Source: Atrina japonica (taxonomy: Eukaryota > Mollusca > Bivalvia > Pterioida > Pinnidae). From it: a stretch of 64,000 nucleotides of DNA. Where the stretch lies: contig BROG01000244.1 in the NCBI GenBank assembly GCA_030159075.1, forward strand, positions 739,001-803,000, read 5' to 3'. Made by a program: the position numbers and the translations under genes. Below the pieces are notes generated by a model. It saw only the letters and a list, made by a program, of their open reading frames with translations. It was not told the DNA's origin and did not search any database. Shown one piece after another: positions 11,631-24,509 of the stretch. Numbering within the stretch: the stretch's first letter is position 1; the number at the start of each line of letters is the position of its first letter.

Positions 11631-13886
11631 GTAAATGTCTTGTACAGGTAATGTACCTGTTCAAGTATCAATTATGTCTTAGTATATAATGTTACCTTCA
11701 ATATATTACAATTGACAAAGCTTTTTTTGGTTCAACAATACAAATATTAGATTTTGCCATAAATGGAACATTTTCAGTAACTGCGCATGGCTTTGAACGG
11801 CCAACACTACAAAAATATGCTTAATACAAAAGTAATGCTAGACAACAATACAGATTCGTAATGATGTATTTGATAGTATTACCAAGTACGGGGGAAAGAA
11901 TTGTTCACAATAAGAAGTAATAGCAAATAAAGTGATAGATAAACCAACAAAATCTGAGTTTGTTGCTTCACAATAAATGTCAAAAATAAATAAAGTGATA
12001 TATAACTTATAAAACCAACACTTCAGATAATAGGAATAAAAAAAATATTACTACTACAAACCGCGAATCAAATGAACCAAAGTGAAAATATTTTACCACT
12101 TTGCTGTCATGACGCTTTTTATCTTTAATAATTTTATATCGCATACAATGTCACATGATGAATTGTAAAGTTTAACCGTAGATCACATTGGTTTCAAAAG
12201 AATAAATAATTTTTAAAATAAAGTTGCTTATTCTTGAAATGTTTCGAGATGAAACGAAGTTAGAAAAGTTTGGTGTTTACAAATTGAATTTACTAAGGTC
12301 ATTGTATCAATTTGATCAAATTTAGCTATTCATTTTTTTATAATCTAAGTTTTTATTGTTTCTTTACAATTTTGAAACTGGAACTGATAACATTTCGAAT
12401 TCCAAAGAGATTGTTTTAGCCCATTGTTATTTGAATGAGTCGTTGGATACACATGTTTTTCCTAAACACATTTAAAAAAACTTTTCAATAGTTATTATCC
12501 CTAACATCTTGTATAGTCAATAAATGCGTTGAAAGTGTTTGTACTTTATATCATTTTGTTGCATGGACTTTATACACCATATATACATGTACTTCATTCT
12601 CTATTTTGTATTGCATGTCTATGTCTTATAATAGGCTTTCACTATCTTATATTTGGTGTTGAGACCATCTGAATATTTTCATTTTTTAAAATTACATCTA
12701 GAAATAAGTCAATAATTAACATTAAAAAATCGATAAATTGTAAGATTACATAGTTTGCACTTGATTTTTCAATGGGTATTTTACATTTATGGACTTTGAA
12801 ATATTCAGTCACCGTTATCATGACTCATATACAAATATTGCTTTACATATATGTAGTGTTTTCTGTTGATGTCAGTTTCATTTTTTCTTTTGTAGAATTA
12901 ACTAATTTTCTTATTGATGGAATCGCTTTTTGTTGATTGAAGGCCACTTGTATGGACATTTGATATTTACAAACACATTTTATTTCGAATTTAAATATCT
13001 TTTTCTGATAACATTTGTTCTGGGCCTTACTATCCTCAAACTCCAAATAAATCTATGAAAATTTCTAAACAATAATTGATTCTTTCAGTTTTAAACATAG
13101 AACAATATTAATCATTTTGTGTTTTTCTGACAATTTTACTTTTTTTATTTAAGTAACATGCCTTATTCCTTTTGGTTTGTTTGTCCATCCGCACTTTTCT
13201 GAGGTAATGTAAAATGGTTTTGGTATTTGGACCATTGTCACTACTTATTTGGACCAAAAATTGTGTAAAAGATTGTAAATTTGGAATTTAGGATTTAATG
13301 AGTCTTATCCATATGTATCACCTTAACATGAGGACTTACTATCAGTACAATTTCCGTTTTTTTATTTCACTACTGAAAGGTATCGTCTTAAAAATCTATA
13401 CATAGTTGTGGTATTTTCATGTTATTTTGTATTGATACTAAAAATCAGTAAATAACTTATGTTTCTAAAATAAAAGCGTTCATTGACGTATTCCCCTGCA
13501 GTTTTCTGGCATCTTTGTTAATTGGAAAACATCTGAAATTTATTTTTGATGATTATTTGATATACTTCATATCACGTAACGATCTGATATAAAGAAATAT
13601 ACCCACTGATTTATTAATATTACCCGAAATTGGTTTTCTCCAGGTGATATATAAAGACTCGTTAGCTAGGTCGATATAAATATTTAATCCTTTACCTATA
13701 ATCAGATTACCTAGTATATTTCCCTAGTGTCTACAAAGTATATATTGGGACGTCCATATCATGAATTATTTTGTATTTTGCTGCATGGGTGAATGGTGGA
13801 GGCTAATTAATTGAAACCTACATGGCATTTTATATTATGAAGTTCAGATTGATCATAGGGATAATAATTTGATAATAATGTTCCAG
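11631..13886. other. Intron, TSP1-8 to TSP1-9
   Basis: 2.3 kb, AT-rich. AATAAAGTGATATA-like words repeat near 11925-12010. No gene seen. Confidence 0.55.
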
Positions 13887-14051
13887 TTGATGGAGAATGG
13901 CAATCGTGGACGGACTGGCACACCTGCAATGTAACATGTGGCGGAGGGGGGACCATAAGGACCAGAGAATGTATTGGGCCATATTTTGGTGGTAAAGATT
14001 GCAAAGGAGCAAAGGAAGAATGGAAGGAGTGTGGCACGACTCCTTGTCCAG
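13887..14051 (+). CDS. Exon: TSP1-9, with a GC donor
   Basis: A 165-nt phase 1-1 exon with VDGEW, WTDWHTC, CNVTCGGGG and CIGPYFGG. The acceptor is TTCCAG. The expected donor position reads CAG|GCACGT, so the intron would be of the GC-AG type. Every other assigned donor is GT. Length and phase match the class exactly at this GC, which argues against an alternative donor a few bases downstream. Confidence 0.88.
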
Positions 14052-15092
14052 GCACGTGTAGAATAAGTCATGCGTATTGTATATGGTGGAATTTTACTGA
14101 TTTATTTATGTTTTTGTCAGAACACGTGTTTTACGTGCAAATAAAATATATACATGGGTGAATGCGTATAGTTGAAAAATTGTTGTTATCGTGGTATTAC
14201 TGAAAATAATGATAATAAATTTAATTGTAAGAATGAAGTGAATGAATGATGTGAAGAAAGTGATATACAGAAACTAGTCAGATTGATATGATAATGATAA
14301 TAACAAAATACTTTCCTGAACATTTCTGCAATTAAAAATTAAAATAAAAAATCTAGTGCTGTTCATTTCTAACTTCGACAATTGAAAATCATCCGTTATT
14401 GAAGTAAGATTATGGTAAAACATACGTTGAGGAAGTTAAACATATCAAATTATCAAATGATCTAAGTTTTGGTTTTGATGGTTTGCCCTCCTTCGAGAAA
14501 TGCAATTAGGAAATGTAATTTACAGATACTTTTTGTGGTGGTGATAAAATGTATATGAAATTATGAATTATTCTGGCTTTGACTTTGTATATCAGCCTTT
14601 GATAATATTATTATGTAAGAATATCACGTCTGACGCCATTCATCGTTAAGATTACCTATAATGAGTATTCCATCTTATGCCGTAGTTGGATTATGGTTTT
14701 TCAGGTAATTGTTGTAATAATAGTGCTCATTTTAATATTTTTGAGTCGGTTAACACAAATTTATATGCAGTTTTCTTAGTATAAAACAGGCGTAATCACA
14801 ATTCATTGCATTTCATTGCCAATTGTTTTAAATTCAAGATCAGTATAATCACTTTAATTCCTGGCTTATTTATCAAAGTTTATTTTTTATTTTGAAATAG
14901 GATGAACCGTTTTAAATATCTATCTCGTAGTCTACTATAGAAATGTTAGTCTAGTCTGCTAATCGATTTTATTTTGAAAGAAGGTAAAAGAAAATTTCTA
15001 GAAATAATGAAACAATAATTTGGGTCACAAAGGCCGCGTTTGTTGAAAGCATAAAACACTATTTTATAATAAGTTGTGTGTTTTTGAAACAG
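14052..15092. other. GC-AG intron, TSP1-9 to TSP1-10
   Basis: 1.0 kb intron that starts GCACGT and ends AAACAG. No gene or repeat seen inside. Confidence 0.5.
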
Positions 15093-15257
15093 TTGACGGT
15101 GTTTGGAATAATTGGAGTAATTGGACAGACTGTAGTCAGTCATGCGGGACTGGGTATCAGACTCGAAACAGAACATGTGATGGACCAGAGCATGGAGGAA
15201 ACGACTGTGTCGGTGACTGGGATCAAATAAGAGATTGTAACCCAAATCCATGCCCAG
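15093..15257 (+). CDS. Exon: TSP1-10
   Basis: A 165-nt phase 1-1 exon with VDGVW, WSNWTDC, CSQSCGTG and CDGPEHGG. The acceptor is TTGAAACAG and the donor GTAAGA. The EHGG turn is shared in type with TSP1-7. Confidence 0.93.
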
Positions 15258-15730
15258 GTAAGAGGTGTGACCTTGCACCTAGTCACTTTAGCTTTTTACC
15301 TCTTAGAATTTCATGCAGATTTTTAATTAACTTCACGTGTGATTTACTATCTCTCTTAAATTATGTGTGCAGTGGCTTTACATTCTAGAACGCACTAAAC
15401 ATAGATAACACATATTCTACTTTTTATCTAAAACTCGCATCTTCTATGGACCTTTTCAGAATTGTATCGTGTAAATAAATAGCCTAAGATGGACTGTGTT
15501 TAGAACAGAAAATATGTAATTGGAAATAGATTGAAAAACTTTGAGTATATTTGATTTACGTGGCAATAGGCCTAAGTACGATGTTATATTGTTAGATTGT
15601 TTAACATGAGTAATCTATTTAGAATAAATTCTGAAATGATCCATTATGCTTATGTTTTTCCCTGGCTGTGTTGCTTTGTGTCTCCACCTGTGTGTTTTCC
15701 CTGTGTGTCATATCTACTTGGATCCTTCAG

Positions 15731-15895
15731 TGGATGGTTACTGGAACCAATGGTCCAACTGGACAGCCTGTAACGTTTCCTGTGGTGGAGGAAATCAGTG
15801 GAGAATAAGGGAATGCGTGGAACCCTTGTATGGAGGAGCTGAATGTTTGGGAGATGATCTCGAATCAAAGTCCTGCAATACTCATGAATGTCCTG
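15731..15895 (+). CDS. Exon: TSP1-11
   Basis: A 165-nt phase 1-1 exon with VDGYW, WSNWTAC, CNVSCGGG and CVEPLYGG. The EPLYGG turn is shared only with TSP1-18, suggesting those two are related copies. Acceptor CCTTCAG and donor GTAAGT. CNVSC overlaps an N-sequon with the O-fucose motif. Confidence 0.93.
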
Positions 15896-16719
15896 GTAAG
15901 TTCATTGTGTCAGAATATAGGAGTATTAACTATTATTTTAGTTCATAAGATTAATCATTCGACTCCAAAGTTGGACTGTTAAACTAATGTCTTTAGTAAT
16001 TCTAAGGGGTTTTTTGGGTTGTGTGTTATAGTTTCTTTTATGTTTTACGGTATTTTAACCAAACATCATATCCCAAAAATTGAAAAAGTCTTTTAAATAC
16101 TTATTGTGTTAAAAGGTATCCGAATTAACTCAGTAGTAAAAATGAACCCAATATTTGGGCCAGGACATTTCAAATTAAGTAAATATACCACACTAAATGT
16201 GACCCGTCAACAGGGATGTTTATTCCTCCATGACACCTGATCCCACTTCTGGATTCCAGAGGTCCGCATTTTTCAAGAAGATGTTTACTTTGGTATATCC
16301 AGAAGGATTTATACTGTGGTTAAATTAGAACTTTATTTTTACACCTCCTCTTCATCTTGCCTACCTCAGTTACTAGTATGACTTTAAAAAGAAGCAAGTA
16401 CAAATATTTGAGACCTCCCCCTGTTTTTGGTGACTTTTTCATATGCAGCCAACCAACAAATAGTTCTTGCATTAAGCAGTACGATCTTTAAGAAGAATCA
16501 CTTACTTGCCCGAATCTTTTTGATTCACCACTGGTCGTTGGTTTAGATTTTTTTGGCTGCCTATATAAAATCTACACATTGCAGAAATTTGGAAAACTAG
16601 TTGATGTCTCGGAGACTGGGTTAGAACGAATGTCAAAATCATATGTTTTCAACAGTGCACTGAGGCTCTCTCAAAATGATGAGAAAACTATATATCATTA
16701 TTGAAATTCATTATTTCAG
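15896..16719. other. Intron, TSP1-11 to TSP1-12
   Basis: Contains the retroelement tail fragment at 16205-16330; nothing else recognised. Confidence 0.55.
16205..16330 (+). repeat. Retroelement 3' tail, copy 2 (truncated)
   Basis: Shares CACCTGATCCCAC and CCAGAGGTCCG with the tail at 38105, beginning near a CAACAGGGATG. It lacks the upstream reverse transcriptase. It is in the intron before TSP1-12. Confidence 0.5.
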
Positions 16720-16884
16720 TTGATGGGTATTGGGGCGAATGGGCTGATTGGTCCAACTGTACTTTGCCCTGTGGTAATGGGACCCAGACCCGCAATAGGA
16801 CTTGTATAGGCCCTTACTATGGGGGTGAAGATTGTTACGGAGATGAGGAAGAAGAAAGACTATGCAACACGCACTTCTGTCCAG
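16720..16884 (+). CDS. Exon: TSP1-12
   Basis: A 165-nt phase 1-1 exon with VDGYW, WADWSNC, CTLPCGNGT and CIGPYYGG. Like TSP1-6 it has proline in place of the fucosylated residue. Acceptor TTATTTCAG and donor GTAAGT. Confidence 0.93.
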
Positions 16885-17238
16885 GTAAGTCAATAACAAC
16901 ATTAGATTAAGTGGCCAGGTATATAAATGTTTCCTGTAATCATTTGTTTTGTGGAAAAGTTTTAAATGATCCAATTACCCATCTTTGACCTTGATGTCAT
17001 TGCATCGTTCTGATTGTTCTATTTTACTACATGCAGTATTAAACATTGTGGAATTATCTACGCAATTCATCTACAAAATATATTTCATGTAAACCAAACA
17101 TTAAGTAAATCGTTTTTGCTATCTAAAATGAGATTTTTGTGCATTTGTTTCCACAAGAAAATTATTTATGATCTGTATTCAAAAAGTGGTATACATTTCA
17201 AGCTGTCAAAATCGTATCATGTAGCTTTTTACCTACAG

Positions 17239-17403
17239 TTGATGGCGTTTGGGAAGAATGGGCAAATTGGACGGACTGTTCCCGGAGTTGTGGTCGTGGG
17301 ACGCATACAAGAAGTAGACAGTGTGATGGCCCGTATCATGGTGGTGAACCGTGTGAGGGTCTATTTACTGAACGTAGAGATTGTCATTCGAAGAACTGTC
17401 CAG
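17239..17403 (+). CDS. Exon: TSP1-13
   Basis: A 165-nt phase 1-1 exon with VDGVW, WANWTDC, CSRSCGRGT and CDGPYHGG. Acceptor ACCTACAG and donor GTATGA. The next exon is 3.6 kb away, across the longest intron in the TSP1 array. Confidence 0.93.
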
Positions 17404-17673
17404 GTATGATGAGGTTATTTTACGTATACTCCAAGATATAATTAACCCCTTTTTATTATCGTACACATAATCAAATTCCTGTATTGACACTTCCAGTGAG
17501 AAACTTCAAAAGCGTCCCCTCACATGAAATAATGAATTAAATTCCTTAATGTCTTTTGTTCTGTTTTATTTGCCCAGAAGTTAAATATTGCAAACCAGTA
17601 ACCATATCGATTTGGGATTTAGAATGTTACTTCTGAATGTAGTATATCACTATTTTGAAAAGTATACAACTCA

Positions 17674-17676
<3 letters not shown>

Positions 17677-17760
<84 letters not shown>
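17677..17760. repeat. (CA)n microsatellite
   Basis: About 84 nt of CA repeats in the intron after TSP1-13. Confidence 0.97.
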
Positions 17761-17762
<2 letters not shown>

Positions 17763-18252
17763 TTGCAAATTTTAGTGAACCGTTTTGTCAGTGTTCGATG
17801 CTTAAATAAGTAAATGTATTTTCGGCCAAAATCTTATAGACGTAAATTGTTACCAAAGTACTTTAGATACCAAATACATATGGGTTGTCACTGGACTGTT
17901 AAGTACAGGAATTCTTTCAATACTATTTCTTTACTGTACAATTCTTTAAAGCTTTTGATGTTGCTATTGCAAAATATTTGTGTATTCTCATATACTCTAC
18001 GACATGTAATTCACTACCTGTGCCTTCCAAGCAATAACTTTTATCAAGTACGCATCTTATATACTCTGCTATATATATAATACAACCTTCGTAGTCATTC
18101 GTTCACATCAATATGCCAATTTTGACTCTTGCTTAATGACTAACATACTCTCTCCCGCTTTGTATGTACTGTGTAGTCTTGTTGATAAGGTTTTTCTTAT
18201 CTCCACGAACTACTCGACATGTGTAGTTAGCTTAATGTAGTACTGCAGATCG

Positions 18253-18361
18253 GGGTAGCGTTACAGCAAACGGTCGTACATTGATAATCGGTCAATTTAC
18301 TTTACGCCCTATACACTAAATTTACCGATTACCGATTTACGACTTTTTTGAAACGCTGCCT
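18253..18361. mobile_element. Hairpin MITE, about 108 bp
   Basis: The left arm (GGTAGCGTTACAGCAAACGG, then GATAATCGGTCAATTTA) pairs with the right arm (TAAATTTACCGATTACCGAT, then TTGAAACGCTGCC) across an unpaired loop of about 17 nt. This is a near-palindrome of roughly 45 bp per arm with mismatches. Confidence 0.55.
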
Positions 18362-19059
18362 TGATACAGTTATGTAAATATATTATCCATCTGCTTGTGT
18401 AATATCTCAGTATCAAGACTCAGTCTGGTCAAACATCTCTATTTGTATGAATCATTAGTTATTTATTAGACCATTGTCTAAAATTGAAGCCAGGGTAACT
18501 AGTTTGCAGACCTTTTACAAAGATTAGGACTTAGATACCTCTACATATATATCATAATCAATCATATGTATACCTAGATGTTTCCTACAGCAACTTAGCG
18601 GTGAAACACAAGATACATATGATGAAGAAAACGCGATCGAGTCCGTGCTAATTGTTCCTTCCATTGTGTTGTTGAAGACGTAGGTCTAAAAACTGATTAT
18701 AAGTAAAATATATAACTCCTCCTCTTGTTAACGCTGGTTCTCTGTTATCGTGGAATTTTCCTTGATTATTTGATCACAAAGCTGTCATACCATATAAACT
18801 ATTTTTATTTTTGAAAACAAAAATAGGAAACACGTATCGAGACATCCCCAACGTTTGTTACTTCCGGTAGTATACATATTTCTTTGAATAGAAACTTGTC
18901 CTCACAACCAATACAAAAGGCAAATTAGCAAAATCAGTCGTTAACTACAGACACAGAGAAAACGTGATTTTTTTCCGTGTTTTACGCCACAATTAACGTT
19001 GCTTTAGTTATATAGGCGCAGACTGTCTTTAATAGTTGACGAGAGAACTTAGGAAGAGA

Positions 19060-19200
19060 TCACCGGCCTTCCGCATGTAAACTGGCAAACTTTCCCACAA
19101 AATCAGCTTAGGTTCTAGCGGGGCTCGAACCTGCGCTGACAAGAGGTGAAGACTTAAAAGTTTAAAGCGAAATGCTTTAGCTACTCTGGAGAAAAGTTTG
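19060..19200 (-). mobile_element. tRNA-derived SINE remnant
   Basis: On the minus strand a box A-like TAGCTAAAGC is followed about 45 nt later by GGTTCGAGCCC, a good box B. This is the head of a tRNA-derived SINE. It lies in the long intron after TSP1-13. Confidence 0.5.
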
Positions 19201-20980
19201 CAGTAATGAACGGCTTTGTCAGCTAATATGCAGTCACAAACGTGTAAATAATTAGATTATCTATAAGAATGGCAAACTTGATTTATAAACAAACGCAGCT
19301 CAGACCACCTACTTAGTACTTAGTCCCACTTCCGAAATAATGAATCAAAGACAAGTCCCGACGTCAACCTGGAATCATATAGTCAAACACTTGGCTCGTT
19401 TTTACAGGACCACTTCCACCCTATGCAAATGATTTAAGGAATGTTTCACGGCTTTGTCTTTTTTTTTTAAATGTTTATTGATGGTGTAATTATAAAAAAT
19501 ACGAGAAGGGAACTCTGTCTAAGTCTGAGTGTTCCACGACCCGATTTGCTCATTGTACCGAGTGCACAAGAATTTCTGATGCAATGTAATCAACATAACG
19601 AAAGGATGAATATTACTGGTAGGATTTGATTTATATTTACTTTCAAAATGAATGTTATTTTACGGATATCAAAATAATAAATAGAAAGAGAATTATGAAA
19701 TTTTGTATACCGTATAATAATTATTATACCAATATATTTATTTCAGAATGTTTATGTCATCATTACGTTGAATTCTTTATTACATGTCATCTGTACATTG
19801 TTCCGCTTTTAGATTACATGTGTAAAATGATTTGTCTTTTGTAGCGGAATTGCGAGCCGATTTCTATTGATAACATTTAATCGGGAGTTTTCAAACAACA
19901 ATTCTCGTTCAAAATTTTTCAAAATTAAAATTGCATACGGCAGCTGTAAGGTTAGACAAAGTTATTTTGGTTGGATTAAATGTTGCAGGATAAATGGAAC
20001 TACTGCATATAATAACTTTTAGACATAATTGAACAAAATTAACCCTATATTATGAATTTATACTACGTTAGTACGGGTACAATGTAGCTCACGGATTATC
20101 ACTTCAATATGACACAGATACGAGTTTAATGTCTCATCCGACTAGCGACTTCCGTTGATAAATTCTACAACCAAAGATATTACGCATTTTTAAATTAAAG
20201 TTTTGTTTCAGTCTTGAAACAATTGCACTATTTACGTACGGAACCCTTTATCATTTGAAATCTTGTTTGGGGTATACTGGAATTGAAAATTATCAGAACC
20301 GAATTTAGAGCTCTTGTTTTTGAGCTAAATACCCCGACGATTTACAATAATTTTAGTTCTTGCAGAATAATATTTTTTCGCCTTTTTCAAAATATAGTTG
20401 CTAAATATATTATATTTTGCTTCCAAATAGTAACAACTGTATAATATTAAACACTGATTGGTCAGGTGTACAAAAATTACCCGGGTTAACCAACTCCCTT
20501 TAACTGTGACCTCGATACTAGTACCAGCAATGAGTCTTGATGTTTCTATCTATTTGTACCTCTCTATGTATACATATATATGTCGGCCTTTAGAGGACAG
20601 GTTGTGTTTAGTGAAGATTGAAAGCTTAAGTGAAAATGTGTTCACCACTGACAGTACAACACAGCTCAATTATCTAATATTCCACTTGCTTCCTTCGAAA
20701 TGAAAATAATTTCTTTAAAATTTCCGGACACCCCCCCCCCCCAAAAAAAAAAAACAAACCAAAATTCATTCGAAAATTTAGAATTGGACACTTTAACAAG
20801 TCATTGTACATATGTCGGAATACAGTGACCACTTTATCTGAACTTAAGCTTGAGATCAATCACTATCTAAGTCAACACACCCATGAAATCCCGCAACTCA
20901 GAGGCAACTCTCTGCTGACGATTTGGGTAAGTGTCGGTCGGATGGAAACTTCTATGTTTTGAGTGGATATCTTTCTCTAG

Positions 20981-21145
20981 TTGATGGGTTATGGATGCCT
21001 TGGACTGAATGGTCCGCATGTGATACTAGCTGTGGCAAAGGTGTGAAACACAGAAACAGGACTTGTGATGGACCGTTCTATGGCGGATCCGAATGTGAAG
21101 GAGAGGATGCAGAGATAACTAATTGTAATATGATGGAATGTCCAG
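20981..21145 (+). CDS. Exon: TSP1-14
   Basis: A 165-nt phase 1-1 exon with VDGLW, WTEWSAC, CDTSCGKG and CDGPFYGG. Acceptor TTTCTCTAG and donor GTAATT. Confidence 0.93.
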
Positions 21146-21436
21146 GTAATTATGCATATTGAATATCAAGAATTGACTATTATTTTTTGATAATCGTTTT
21201 AGGGTTGTATTGAGCACTTAAATGATACTTTAATAAACTATCCTTCTCCGTAATTTGGATTCATCTTCTTTTCTGGTACCTGTTATAATTTGACAATGAT
21301 ATAACAGACTAAAATAATTGACCCTTTAGTCAGAATTTTTATCACTTAACCATATCTACATTATTTTATCAATTATCAAGATATATTCTGAAGTAAAAAA
21401 TAAGAATACATGAAATTTTAATTTTGCAATTTAAAG

Positions 21437-21601
21437 TTGACGGAGTTTTCATGGAATGGACATTGTGGTCAGAATGTCCGATTACTTGTGGAGGTAGTTT
21501 ACGGTTTAGAAATCGAACATGTATTGGACCGTTCTTCGGAGGTCGTGATTGCATTGGACCCTTTGATGCTGTGGAGGACTGTGGGACCATACCATGCCCG
21601 G
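21437..21601 (+). CDS. Exon: TSP1-15
   Basis: A 165-nt phase 1-1 exon with VDGVF, WTLWSEC, CPITCGGS and CIGPFFGG. The acceptor TTTAAAG has a weak pyrimidine tract. Donor GTAAGG. Confidence 0.92.
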
Positions 21602-21726
21602 GTAAGGACACCTATGATTGTAGATAAACAGTATCTAGATTAAAACCTTGGAAGACTAACAATCATGTTATATTTATATTTTCCTGTAATATTAGAGGAA
21701 TAACAAATACAAAGGTACGGATTTAC

Positions 21727-21815
21727 AAACGACTCAAGACGATCGTTTCTGTGAACAAGACTTCGTCAGTTGAATTTAATATAGATCCAATTCCAATTGA
21801 AAGATCTACATTTTC
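21727..21815. repeat. Dispersed repeat, CAAGACGATCGTTTCTGT family, copy 1
   Basis: Carries CTCAAGACGATCGTTTCTGT, then GACTTCGTCAGTTGA. Related copies occur at 32305 and 48474. Confidence 0.5.
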
Positions 21816-21892
21816 TCTTAAAATATGATTTTAACAGCTGTTGTAAATTTATTTTTTTCATTTTTACTAAATGATGTTATTTCACTGATCGT

Positions 21893-22005
21893 GCACCTCT
21901 TGGTTTCCAGAGGTCCGTGTTTGTCCATATTTACCGGATTTGTATCTATGTCCTGGACATTCTATTGATTTATACTTTGGTATCTGAAATTTTTATATTG
22001 GTAAT
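21893..22005 (+). repeat. Retroelement 3' tail, copy 3 (truncated)
   Basis: Shares TTTCCAGAGGTCCGTGTTTG and TTTACCGGATTTG with the tail at 38105 and continues into CTATTGATTTATACTTTGGTATC. It is in the intron after TSP1-15. Confidence 0.55.
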
Positions 22006-22538
22006 AAGTTCAGCATGTAGTTCACATTACTTTACCAAATTATTTTTATTTTTTATGATAATTTGAATATAACAACATCGACATAATACACTCTAATAAC
22101 TAAAAGGCCTAAAGTTCACCATCATTATAAAGTTAATATATAGATTTCACATCGTAGACGTTATTGCTCTTTTTTCCCCACTACATGCGTCCAAATGTGG
22201 TTGTAACGTTTAGAATAATGTAAAAAGATATGCGTTCGTGTACATTGTGCAATGTATTTCAAATAAGAGAAATAATTTGTATTAAAATAAGAAGTAGATT
22301 TTTTAAAATGCTATGGTAGAGCATATTTTAAATGTGAAAGCTGTTGTATTTCCAGACAGGTTAGAAATTGATCCTGCTTTATCGCAAAATAAATGAACTT
22401 TTCCTTGAAAACAAAATTCACGATGTTTTTATCAGCCATTTTTTGTACCGCCTCCAATTACATATTTTATCTGATGTTTAAAATGCTAATTTAAATGTTT
22501 AATAAACCAGAGGTCACGGTGTCAATGTGTCTTTACAG

Positions 22539-22703
22539 TTGACGGAGAGTGGAGTTTCTGGTCACAGTGGTCACAGTGTAATGCCACTTGTGGTGGTGGG
22601 TATTCACGTCGCTACAGAATTTGTTCAGACACTGAACACGGCGGTCAGAACTGCACTGGACCAAGCGAAGACTACAAAGATTGTAATAACCATAACTGCC
22701 CGA
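22539..22703 (+). CDS. Exon: TSP1-16
   Basis: A 165-nt phase 1-1 exon with VDGEW, WSQWSQC, CNATCGGGY and CSDTEHGG. Acceptor TCTTTACAG and donor GTGAGT. The last base before the donor is A rather than G, so the next codon becomes Ile (IDG). CNATC overlaps a sequon with the fucose motif. Confidence 0.93.
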
Positions 22704-23261
22704 GTGAGTTTACAGAGAAACAATGAATATGAATATATGAGTAATGTGTATTCTGTTTCGCTACTGTATGATTTTCTCGAAAATATACAAAGCATTTTGA
22801 GTTTCTCTGTTGTCATTATAATTATTTCAGTATGGAGTCAATTTTGATGTATGTTGTAATGTTTTCTTCAAAATGATTTTACATATAACATAAAATATAT
22901 TGACATCAGTCTATCTTTGATAACCATCGATGTAATGTTAAAAGTGTGCAATTGCAGATCCGCACCGACCTAAATGCAATATATCTGTTCATAGATTAAC
23001 ATGATATGAAAATAATTTGAACGAAACATATCTATTAATGATCTATATTACTAATTTAAAATTGAATTTACGGATTTTAATTCTAAGAGGAACAATGCCA
23101 GCATAAAATTCAACTTTTCACACCACACTGCGTCCTTCGTACATTTCATAAAGTAGACACTTTGTTCAGTTCGTGTAATATGAAATTATCAACTTTTAAC
23201 TGATCATGTTTGTTGGTTGTCATATCACGTGCTGACGTTTTGTTTTGTAATATACAAATAG

Positions 23262-23426
23262 TTGATGGTGTTTTTGATCCCTGGTCGGATTGGAGCAGCT
23301 GTACTCTTACCTGTGGAAACGGTACACGGTGGCGAAATCGGACATGTGATGGTCCCTATTACAATGGATTGGATTGTGTTGGAGATCCAGAGGAAATAGA
23401 AGAGTGTAACACTCATAATTGTCCAA
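23262..23426 (+). CDS. Exon: TSP1-17
   Basis: A 165-nt phase 1-1 exon with IDGVF, WSDWSSC, CTLTCGNGT and CDGPYYNG. Acceptor ACAAATAG and donor GTATGT. Confidence 0.93.
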
Positions 23427-24362
23427 GTATGTTTTGTTCATATTAATGAAAAAAATCAAATATTAATCTTAGTATCTCTTAAGTTTTTATGCACCCATTG
23501 CCAGGCGAAAGGGGCATGAAGTGTTACCCTTGACCTTCCTTCGGTTTTTATTCTGGCAGATTTTCGATTCCGCAATCTGTGTCTAGTTTGCCCTTATCGA
23601 AACTGTATGAAACTCGGTAACAATGCTTAGAACCAAATTACATAGGCAGAATTCGAATTTGGGCAGTGAGTCCTAGAGTTATCACTACTATTAATGTAAT
23701 AAAGCATAATTAACCAAATAAACAAGTAAAGCTGACTAAAATATTAGAAGTAAAAGAACCAAAGCATTATTCAAGAAGTGCGAAATTCACTGGACACAAC
23801 AGAACATATTATTACATAAGAATTAAAACAGTTCACATATAAAAATAACACACAGCACAAAATACCTAAGAATAAAGAACTCTAAAACTAACCGTGATCT
23901 CAAATGATTTATGAAAACATTTTCAAGTATCAAAAGCCAGCTGGAGCGGGAGGTGATCCATAAATAAAATGTTGGATGCGCTAAGTCATTACTTTAAAAA
24001 AATATCTATTTTTAATTGCACTTTTTCATTGGCAATGCCTAAATCATATTATTTTATTTAAAACAATGGGACATTAACATGACATAACTTGATGCTTGAT
24101 GCATAGTTGCGTTGTGCAGTCATATCGAGTTAGGAAACGCACTTGCAATTTTGATGAATCACATGATCTTCGTGTGAACTATTGGAAGAAAAAATGGCGT
24201 CTTCACTTACATAATGCACATTTTTACCTATTTACAACATAGAGCTCGCTTATAAAAGGGCGTCAAGGAAAACAATTATAAAAAATCAAATCAGCATACA
24301 TCTCGAGAATTATACTTATGTCCATTGGTTTCTGATTTAAATATATTCTTTTGCGATTGTAG
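23427..24362. other. Intron, TSP1-17 to TSP1-18
   Basis: 0.9 kb, AT-rich; no gene or repeat recognised. Confidence 0.55.
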
Positions 24363-24509
24363 TTGATGGCGTTTTTGACTCGTGGGCTAACTGGACAGAA
24401 TGTAGTGTATCATGTGGTGGTGGTGTTAGCACAAGAGAGAGACAGTGTATAGAACCACTGTATGGCGGTGCGCCATGTGAAGGAGAATATAACCAAGCAA
24501 GGACATGCA
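24363..24509 (+). CDS. Exon: TSP1-18, 5' part (147 nt), interrupted
   Basis: Begins IDGVF after a GATTGTAG acceptor and carries WANWTEC, CSVSCGGG and CIEPLYGG. It runs to RTC plus the first base of the next codon. The reading frame then enters G/T-rich low-complexity sequence at 24510. The remaining 18 nt of the module are found at 26851. Treated as one exon, the parts total 147+18=165 nt, exactly the class length. Confidence 0.88.

Larger units (their letters stand above)
17404..20980. other. Long intron, TSP1-13 to TSP1-14
   Basis: 3.6 kb containing the CA microsatellite, the hairpin at 18253, the SINE remnant at 19060 and a C12-A12 run at 20731-20754. No exon is recognised. Confidence 0.55.
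21602..22538. other. Intron, TSP1-15 to TSP1-16
   Basis: Holds the dispersed repeat at 21727 and the retroelement tail at 21893. No exon seen. Confidence 0.55.
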
